From contig CM041292.1 of assembly GCA_023052935.1 (NCBI GenBank), positions 40,446,139 to 40,510,138 on the forward strand: a stretch of 64,000 nucleotides of DNA, written 5' to 3'. Both the position numbers and the translations under genes were made by a program. Below the pieces are notes generated by a model, which saw only the letters and a program-made list of their open reading frames with translations, was not told the origin of the DNA and made no database searches. Below are positions 13,301 through 24,100 of this stretch, one piece after another (position 1 is the stretch's first letter; each line of letters starts with the position of its first letter). This stretch comes from Piezodorus guildinii. Taxonomy: Eukaryota > Arthropoda > Insecta > Hemiptera > Pentatomidae.

Positions 13301-15723
13301 GTGCTAAAAATTTTCGCACCACCCAACCTGTCCAATATATCATCGAAACGGGGAAGGGGATATTTCTCATCGACGGTATTCTCGTTCAGCTTACGATAAT
13401 CAATGACAACCCGATACTTTTCTGTCGTGTCGCCGGGTGCACTTTTCTTTTTGACGGCCCATAGCGGACTATTATAAGGGGACGTACTGTCTACGATTAT
13501 ACCCTGCCGCCGTAAATCGTCCAGCTCAGCCCGAATATGGCTACGAAGCGCCTGAGGGTACCGCCTTTCTTTAACGTAAATCACCCGGTCCTGCTTGAGC
13601 GGAATTTCGTGCACCGTTTTGCCAGTAACCCCGAGGACATCTCCTTCTTTAAAAAATATATCGCCGAACTCATCGAGGATAGATGTTTTCCACGTATCAG
13701 CCTGATTCACCGCCCCTACGCGTGGTTCACCACCCGCAGCCACGCGAATACATGCAAACTTTCTACCTCCGATTCTTATATCCCATTGGCCCCCCTGATT
13801 CCTGATCCGCGCGCCGATCTTTCCTAACAGGTCATTCCCTATGATCACCTGATATTCCCTTGGCATCCTACTTACCACATGGACTTGTAAATTGCCGCTC
13901 GTTTCTCCCCACGTACCCAAACCCAGCTCGATTTCCCCCTCCACACTACAGGGCCCTCCCAGGGTGATTAAATTACATTGGCATACCTTAACCTGGAGTG
14001 CCCTCTCTCCACCTTTCCACTTCTCTAGCGCCTCTCTGCATGCGATGGTGCACGAGCTCCCGGTGTCCACCAGGCATGCGACTCCCTCCACGCTGATGAT
14101 AGGCAGACCGCCGCTCTCTCCTCTCGCATGGTAGCTCACCAACGTGCGGTTGCCCCTCTGCAGATACCCGCCTCAGATTTCCTCACGGGAGGACTGCGCT
14201 GCCGTTTCCGGTCGCCTCCACACACTCCTCCTGCTCCTCTGGCCACCTCCTCGAGCGGGGACGTCCGCCTCAGTCTCCGTTTCCGTTTCCTCAGACCGTC
14301 CGGATGATTCGCTTGCCGATGCCATATGCCTCCTCTGGAACCGTCCTGGTCGGACTCTTTGAGCATTTACTTCCATATGTTACGGTTGGTTTGCATCGCG
14401 CCGCCGGTACATGTAAGGGCAATGTCTTGCCATATGTCCCTCCACTCCGCACTCAAAGCACCTAGTGCGTGGACATTGGGCCACCAGATGCCCGAGCTTG
14501 CCACAACCATGGCACTTGCGGTCCTCCCGCCTCCCGCTGCTTCTCGGTTTTGCTGGCCTTCGATCACCTTGCGGAAGTCTCTCTCTCCTATTCTCCCGAA
14601 ATTCTCTTCTTTTCCAAACGGGAGTGGTCCTAGGCTGATTGTGCGAGACTCGTGTCCAACCATGTTCCTCCGTCTCCATCCTAGATTCTTCCTCGCGGGC
14701 ACTGGCGTCCATCATTTCTTGAGCGCAGTCGATGAACGAGCGCTCCCTCTGAAACCCTTCTCTTTTACCGGTTTCCTTCGCCAGCTGCACCTTTAGAATT
14801 ATAGCTAGAAAATCCATCCTAAAGTGGACCTCCTCAACACTCGCGGTTCTCTCATTTTCTCCGTTATTCGGTTAAACTTCGTGAGTAGTTCTCCCGCATA
14901 CTGGCCATTAGACTGCCGCGGCTTCTTAGTTTCTCTTATTATGTGAAAAACATCTTCTTCAGGGGCCCATCTTCCCCCTCCGTAGGCCTTCTTTAGTCGC
15001 TCTTTCACGACGCTCCAGGGTGTCTCCTCATCGGCTTGGATATGATTCAGGATGCTCCTCCTCACCCTGCAAACCACTGCAGCTTTTAACGCCTCAGCAT
15101 CTTCTCCGTCTAACAGTCTTTCAGACAACTTTGACTGAATCCTCACCATCAAGCGATCGCCCCCTTTTAGAAAGTGATTGAGCTCACCAATCTCTCCAGT
15201 GAATCTGTCAAGGTCGGATGTAGCCTTCCTCAATTCCTGAGCTGTCGCTGTTTGGATCTTCACCCACTCCAGCGTCGTTCTATGCGCCTGCGCCAGTGAA
15301 ACTTCCGGTAGTGGCGGTAACTCAACTGCCGCCGCTGCCGCCTGCTGTGGCCCAGCCGGTGGGACATTTAGAACGGCTGGTCTCAAAACTACGTTTTCTG
15401 CCATAATATTGGTTTTCGCAGGCAAGAGATTAAAAAAAAAAAAAAATAATAATAATAAAATAACTCACGTACGCTGAGTAGCAGGTAAGTACAAAAAAAA
15501 ATTACGTGTTTCGAACTTATCTAAAGGTCCCGGGTTTCGGCACCACTTATGCGTTGTCCGAAAAATAAACTAAAAAAAATAATGAAAGGGGCATAAACAA
15601 CACGCTTGATGGCTATTCAAACACTAACTTTATTTGGTCTTCTAATCCTCTATATATACATTTCTATTGTTTACAAGAGGTGGTTTGGAATTAAGACTGA
15701 TAGTCTACCTTATCAGTCCTTAA

Positions 15724-15790
<67 letters not shown>

Positions 15791-18700
15791 CAAAAATTAG
15801 AAGTTTTTATTGAAATCACCAGTAAAAAGAGCTACGAATGTATTTTAGAACCCAATATTTTCTTAAAATGTGAAACCTAAAATTTCACAGAGAATGTTTA
15901 CTTATTTTCTTGATCGATTATAATGGTACATTATTGAAAATAGTAAACCAGAATAAATTAAAAACATAGTTTTTACATCTATCTACTTAGTTTAATTACG
16001 TATTGCCCAGATTTCAAGACATTAAATAAAAATAAAAAGTTAATTAAATTATTGTATTATTTTATTTTTAACATTTCCTTTTTCCAGATGCCGCTGCAGT
16101 ATCTTTCATTATACCTGTTGTCGGTTCCAATGGGAAGTTTGTCGTCGGATGTCATCATAACATTTGCCTTATCGATTGGGATGGCTGTTCGGATAAAATC
16201 GATGCAATGGAAGTCCTTTGCGAGTTGACCGACCAGCCGGAAACCAATGCAATTAATGACGGAAAGTGTGACGAAACTGGACGGCTTTGGTTTGGTAAGT
16301 TAAAACATATAAATATTTATTTATTGAGATAACGATGTAACCTAATGTTATGTCCATAATTATATATAAGTTATATATAAAAAAAATTAATCTGAACTTA
16401 TATTCACATTCTATATAAATTATAATTATTATAAATAAAGATACTGTATTTTACTTGGCATTCATTAAAATATATCTCTAGAGTTATATAATTGGAAGAG
16501 CGCAATATAATGAATTGTCAATTGCTAACTAGCAAATAAAGTGATGTTTATAATGAAAAAAGGAAAATTTGCAACCGTCATCATGTAATGATGACATCTG
16601 CCTCAAAGAGGTTTACACTATCTCTCCTTTTAAGCTCTATGTTAACTTTCATACGTAGTTGGCTATTTATTATATTGTTCACTATCCCATTACCAACTTA
16701 AAATTAAAAAAAAAAATAAAATAAAATAATAATAATGTCTTTATTAAAATAGTTTTGGTTGTTAAAGTTGTTGAAGCCCGACTAAACTTTAAATTTATTT
16801 ATTATAATTTCATTGTGATTAATTTCATTTTTTATTTATGTAGCTATAAAACAGTAATAATTTAGTTGTTTTTGGGCGTAATGACAATGCTGTTGATCGC
16901 CTAAGAAAACAAAGTAACCTAATCTAACCTTTAGTTGTTTTAAAAAAAAAACATATGGTTGATAGCGTCGGTTCCACACTCTCGACTCTTTGCCCCAGCA
17001 AGACCTCCACTACATTCTCAAATTAGTACACAGTGCAGTGTGTTTACTTTTAATATTGAGAGAGAAAGGCCTACCCAGCCGGGTCAGAACAATAACAATA
17101 ACTTCCGTTTTATTTCATTATTATTATTTTAGTTATTCATTAATTAATAATTATAATTTTTAAACCTTTTGAATCAGCGTCTATTCTAGGGAAGAAGGAT
17201 AGTGGTTAATATTTTGACACCGCCCCTTTCCCTACAAAAGTAGTTATGAAATCTTTGTCCAAGATTTAAAAAAAGGCTAAGTACATTATACACTGCCGGA
17301 CAAAATTAAAGGATCACTTCAATATTTTGAAATTACTGAACTGTATAGGGTATTTTTGAAAATATTCTTTTTTCTTTGGAAGTCACACTTTATTATAAGG
17401 GTAATAAAAAATAAAAAATTCTTTTCTAGAAATTTTTAATGGGAAAATAAATCAAAAAATAAAAATGTCCTACAGTCTCAAAATGAAAAAGTAAATCTTT
17501 GAAATGAAATAACAAAACTGAATAAAAAGGAAGAATTCGAGGAAAACGATCAATAATTGGTATTCCCACCTCTAGCTCTGATAATTGCTTCCATTCTCCT
17601 GCCCATTCCTGCGACCAGGGCTCTTACATGTTGTTCTGGGATGTTGTTCCACTCTTCCACTAACATTTCCTTCAAAACTGCCAAATTTTGTGGGTCTCGG
17701 GCGCGGACACGTCTTCCAAGCATGTCCCATACATGCTCTATTGGGTTCATATCTAGACTTCTGGGTGGCCAAACCATAACGTCAATTTCTTCTTGTCTGA
17801 GGAAATTTTGCACTGATCAAGCAACGTGAGGTCGGGCATTATCGTGCATAAAAATAAAGTTATCTGCGATATTTCTGGCGAAAGGTATTACATGTGGCTC
17901 AAGTACCTCCCTAATGTACCTGTGGCAGTTATAGAGCCACGGTTCACAAGAACCAACTCTGTTCGGGAGTTTAAATTTATGCCCTCCCTCCCTCCCCCCC
18001 CCCACACCATCACTGACCATCCACCAAACGCAACCCTTGGAGAAAAAGTGCATGGAGCATACCTCTCTCCCCGCCTTCTCCATACCTTTTCCCGTCCATC
18101 TGGAGATCGGAGACAGAATCTTCCTGAGTCCAGTTTAGGTGCACCCGAGCAAACCTCAAGCGCTCAAACCGGTGTTCCCTGGAGAGAAGAGATCCAGTAG
18201 TTGAAGGATGGGAGGTCAATCCATAATCGTTGAGTCGTCTTCTCTCGGTTCGCTGTGAAATTTGAACATTCCTGAACCTCTGGAGGAGACCACGCAGACT
18301 GTTACCAGTTGATCGGCGATCCCGAAGAGCATGCAGTTGCAAAAATCTATCGTCACAGTAGGAAGTTGACCTCGGACGGCCTTGTCCGACTCTTCTTGTA
18401 TGCCCTCCAGTTTGACGGTGCCTATTAAGCACCCTGGACACTAGGGATTGTGACCGCTGGAGCCGTTGCGCAATATGCCTTTGAGAAAGTATTTCTACTC
18501 ACTTATGCTCCCTATCCCTGCTGTCCTCCGTCAGACCTCTGGCTGCCATGTCCTCCCTTGCACCCCCTATCCACTTTTTGCGGTGTCTTCCTGGCCTTCG
18601 CCACTGCTCTGGGTAGTAATTAAGCAGTCTAATTAGAGACTGGATTTTAATATGAGTGCAGTCAATCGCACCAATTACTCAAAGAAAACATTTTATCCTG

Positions 18701-21074
18701 TAGAAATCTGTCACTGTTTTGTTTTGATCAACTTCTGTTACGGACATTTTAATTAAATTACTTGACTTCCTGGCTATTAATGCTGTTATGCGTGGAATAA
18801 TTCTATAAACTGTAGATTTATCAATATTAATGATGTCGCTAAGAACCTGCTGGTAACTACTAGTAGCATAATACCTCTTGAGGTTAAGTAGAATATTAAA
18901 AATGTCAATCATATTTAGCACTGTTTCTTTTTGAAATCTATACCTTCTTATGAATTCCACATCATCGTAAATTTCAAATGGATTCCTCCTTACTTTGTAA
19001 AGCTTGTTCCTAGAAAGTATATTTACCAATTGTATTATATCTTTATCTGATGTTGAATATTCATCTGAAGAGATTGTGTTCATTTTTCTTCGGTGTATTA
19101 GGATAAATATCACGAAAATATTCAGAAAAAAACAAACTAAAACTGACACAAACAATGTTTCAAAGAGTAACTGGTTTGAAGGTGTTATGGATGTTCCTGT
19201 TGTAGGATATGATTCAAAATCATTAATATTAAAATTGTCAATCATATTTAGCACTGTTTCTTGTCGAAATCTGTACCTTCTTATGAATTCCACATCATCG
19301 TAAATTTCAAATGGATTCCTCCTTATTTTGTAAAGCTTGTTCCTAGAAAGTATATTTACCAATTGTATTATATCTTTATCTGATGTTGAATATTCATCTG
19401 AAGAGATTGTGTTCATTTTTCTTCGGTGTATTAGGATAAATATCACGAAAATATTCGGAAAAAAACAAACTGAAACTGACACAAACAATGTTTGAAAGCT
19501 AAAGTAACAGTAGAAAGGTAACATTGACATCGGATAATCGAGGCAGGAAGGTGAATTAACTTAACACCATCACTTAACATAGAGTTAGGGCTAATTATGA
19601 TTGGTGCAATGGAATTTCTGCTAACCCGTGATTTACTTATCCAGATTAGTAAAGTTAAAGTTAAACACGGTCGGTGCAACCGGGCCTAAGTGGTCTACGC
19701 GTCCCGTCCATCCTCATCACGTGACCGTACCACATCAGTCTTTTCTTTGTAATTTCATTTAGAATATTTTGATTAGTCCATACTTTTTTTCTTATTTCCA
19801 TATTTCTAATTCTTTGTAGCTTGGATAGTCTTTTTTCCTTTATAAACTTTTAACTCACTAGAAGTCCATTTTTTATTAATTTTAAATAACAACTTTCTTC
19901 ACAATTTTGGTGATTAGTTATGAGGACAAAAAATATAAAGCTTATCCTTATCATACTGTCAGATTTGGTATCTGCAAAATTACCAGATTTAGAAATATTT
20001 TCCCAACTCATGTTTTTAGCTGCGATGATCACTTAAAACAGTAGTAAGTATTTGCCCGAAAAATATTTATCCACGGTTTTATATTCAGGAAAGAGTAGAG
20101 AATAAGTGGTAAAAAAAAAAAAAGTAATCTCAAAAACATTGAGCGGCAAAATTAATGAAAATTGGACGATTTCAAATAGATTGATCCATATTCTTTTTAA
20201 ATCTAGAGTTGAATTGAACCATTTAGAATTTCTGAAATTGTAAGAACAAAAAAAAAAAAAATTAATCAAGTGCAATATTTCGTCAATGACCCCATATAGG
20301 TAAATACATGTATAGCCACAAATTAGAAGCTTTTGTTAGTTTATTTTCTTTATATGATTAAGATTATATTGATATTAAATATTATAATTAAGATTATATT
20401 GTACTCAATCCGAAGGAACCTACAACACACATTCGATTTTCGTCGGCGATGACATAGCAGCCTCTGCGAAGTTTTACAGTTACTCTAAAGAAGAAGGGTG
20501 TAGAGTTCAGGCTATTGATATGAAAGTTAGCAACGGGATGACTTTTGACCCTGACTACAATACATTGTACCACATCGATACCCTCACGTATTCCATTGGT
20601 CGATTCGATTACAATAAGGATGGCAGCATTGGTAAGTTAACTTAATACAACATTAAACAATTTTAATTATGGTTGATGATTAGTTACTATGTAAATTTAT
20701 CATTTTTTGGCCAATTATTTTCAATAATGAACCTTTGTAACAAACCAAAAAAAAAAAAAAAAATAATAAATAAAATAAATTACCGCCTCAAAATTTAAAG
20801 GTTTGCGTTTCAAGATGCGTAGAAACAGAATAATCGAGGCTTTTCCCCGAAGTTCCTGGACTTTTTTTGAAGATTAAATATGATTTAATTCAATAATTCA
20901 GTTATTTTTGAAGATAGAGGAAAAAAATATGTGAGTTTTTCAACCAAGAAACCACTGATAATTATTATTAAAAGAATTGAAATTTTACCCATAAATACTC
21001 CTATGACTCAGTTATTTTTTAAGATAGAGAAAAAATCTAATTGAGTTCTTGGATCAGGACAACGCGAAGAATAA

Positions 21075-21129
<55 letters not shown>

Positions 21130-24100
21130 CAAAGGAAAAGAATTGAAATCTGAAACTATTCTCAGCAAAACGTACAGTCGTGTGCACCTCCTTTGAAAAT
21201 TTCAAAAGTTGAGTTTTTGGTCCATCAATAATCAATAAAAAAAAAGATTTTTTTTTTGTGTGTTCCTATATATGAAACTGACCTGATGTAGAACTCAACA
21301 GAGCTTGATTCGGTGTAATTATCAAAATAACTAATTCCATTAATTAGTTAATTAGAAATCACAAAATGAGCTAATGACGGCGGGGTACGTTAATGGCGAT
21401 CTACTGGTGAGCCAATGATTTTAGGAATCATCTCTTGTAGGTTTTTTAATACATTAAGGTAGTTCTCGTCTCTTTCATGTGTTAAATATTTTAAAAAATC
21501 GCTTCTATATACGATCATCACCCAATAAAGTATGATAAAGTGTGAACCAGAATATTTCTTCATACCAGAGCGACGAGTAGGCACCCACTTAACTAATTCT
21601 AAGCTTAGTTTTTCCAACGATTCATTTTAAAAAGTTCAAAAAAGTACTCGTGAAGACGAGAATAACACGTGGGAAGATGAAGAGGAGCTTTCTAAATAAA
21701 TTTTGAAACTATGATACAAATTCAAACTTTGAGGGTAAGAAAACTTCAGGCAATGGAGGCTTTAGTTGGAAATATAACCACCACTCTCCCATTATTCCCA
21801 ATGCATCTTTTGGTTAGTAGGCGCCATAATGATTTTAAGAGGGGTGAGGTTACTAAACGTTACCCTACGAATTTCCGAGCAAACGAGAGTGAAATTCATT
21901 TTTACTAATTATTTCACGGTGCAACATCATTGGAACACCCGTTTCATCATTGGCGCACCTTCTGTGGGTTGCGCTAATGACGGGTGCGTTAATGAGGAAT
22001 CAAAGATTTTCTAAAAAAATTTCTCTCCAAAACAAAGAAGTACATCAATCTACTCAGTAAGCTGAACAATATCACGGAAAAAGAGAAGATTAATAAATTT
22101 GAAATAACTAGCAGAGGTAGAGTGAGTGCAGCAATGACTGCCAATAAAAATACTCTCACTCACGTTTATACAGCGTACGTCTTCACTACCTGCCACCGTG
22201 AAAGAAATTGAAGGCGGTCACAAAACAATATACAGTGATACAGTGGTCGAGTAGCAAGAAGAAAGCCCTTCTCCAGTAAGTTAAACCAGAAGAAACGGCT
22301 GTAATTTGCCAGGTAGTTTGTAAATAAACCCAAATGTTTCTGGTAACGGGTCATATTCTCTTAGGAATCTAAATTTAGTATTTTTGGGCTCAAATTGAAG
22401 GTCAAAAGTGTGGAGGAAATCAACCTTAGCTTTCAAAAAGTTATAAACAGAATTTAAAAAAAGAACAGTGAGATTTGAAGTACTAAAGAAAATTAAAGGA
22501 TGCTGATTTTACCATATAACTTTTTATTGAATATGAAACAATGTATTTATATACAATTAATTTACATGAATAAACCCTTTGATAAATTTTTATAATTTTT
22601 TTATTTTTATTTATTTTTTTTTTTAATAGAAAATCATGACGTTGTGTTTACTATGGATGAAAAAAATATCACTTCCGGCTTTCCTGATGGAATGACAATT
22701 GATAAAGATGGGAATCTTTGGGTGGCTATGTTTGGAAAGTCTGAGGTATTGTGTGAGAGATAAATATATTGTATAATAATAATGACCTTTATATATATTT
22801 TATTTTAAGCATTATCAGATATTATAATAATATAACACTGTACACTTCAAAATATTTATCACATAAATGTTTTCAGAATATTTAATGTAATTTTTTTCTT
22901 ATCAAAATTAAGTATCTATAATATACAATAAGAGCAGTGGTTCCCAACAAGTGGTCTGCAAACGATGTTCAGGAGGTCCCAAGATGTCATTGGCGAAAAA
23001 TTTAAAACTACCTTCACGCTAAATATTTGTGAAGCCTTAGAACAGATTAGAATATAGAAAAGATATATACATCATTACTTTACATTTTTTAACATTATTA
23101 GGGCCTTGTCTTACTTATATTTGTTACTTATGTAGGTTTACAAGCATGACAGATATTAAATACATCATAAAAGCCAGAGGAGAACTCTTAGATTTGAAGC
23201 CTTAGCTTTTAATTATAATCCGACATACTCTACTCAGGCAAATTTAGTATTCTAAGTAATATAATAGCTACAACACTATAAAAACCTTAAAATTTTCTAT
23301 CATTCTTTTTTTCTAATATTTCAAAACAATGAACTTAAAGGACAAATGTATCAGAGAAAATTATGAACAATATTTGATTTCTATATGAGTATTTGATTGA
23401 ATTTCTATCTTGATTTTAGAATTCTAGTTCTTCAATGCTTTGTAGATTGAGGTAAATTCTTAGAGCCTGGTTCTTTATTCTTTATTATAAATTATTTCTT
23501 TATTATTAATTATAATTATTTTTTTGTACTTTTCTCATTTCTGGCATACATATTTATGTCAGCAGTGGTATTTCCCATAAATGGTATGTGATGAGACGAA
23601 GTCGCAAAATCTAAAGGTATATTTAATATTAAGGATTTAGGGTGGGGTTTCTATAACATTGGTGGGATTTGGGGTCCTTGCCAACGAAATGATAAGATGA
23701 AGGGTTTATCAAAAATATTTTGTGAAATAAAAGGCTGTCTAACTTATGTATGTTACACGGGGTGATATTTTGTTATAGGTCTGTTATGTATGTTTCTGGC
23801 TCTTTCATATATTTATATATATCTTCTCTAATTTTAGGTGATTCTCTAAAGATTTGAATTCTAGGGATTGAGGAATTATATGTATTTATGGTTCATTAGT
23901 GAATAGGCTATGGATTTTCTGATTGCAAAAACTTTTGTTCACAACTCACTTTAATTGATCAAATGAAACCGTGATTAACAGATGTCTTGTAAGGAATTAA
24001 AAAGTAATAATCATTTGATGAAAATAAATTAATTTATCACTATTGAGAACATCTATAGGATAACATTAAAATTTGAGAAGTTAGCAATATGCCTTGCATG

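Larger units (their letters stand above)
10348..15725 (-). mobile_element. Gypsy-type LTR retrotransposon, LTRs identical
   Basis: The element lies on the - strand in regucalcin intron 1, opposite to the host gene. Two ~181-bp direct repeats bound it (10348-10528 and 15545-15725) and read identically. It has a tRNA-Phe primer binding site, gag with two CCHC knuckles, and pol in the order protease, RT, RNase H, integrase, which is the Gypsy (Ty3) order. No env-like ORF follows. Insertion into a (TA)n run with TATA repeated at both sides resembles the YRYRYR preference of the gypsy/17.6/297 group. The coding regions carry two frame shifts and two in-frame stops despite the identical LTRs. Confidence 0.95.

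Noticed and set aside
10904..14134. Many + strand ORFs between 10.9 and 14.8 kb
   Set aside because: They are antisense shadows of the Gypsy gag-pol, whose - strand frame has all the domain motifs.
15606..15800. Short ORF in the LTR (also at 10409)
   Set aside because: It occurs identically in both LTRs, is on the strand opposite to the element and runs into the TA microsatellite.
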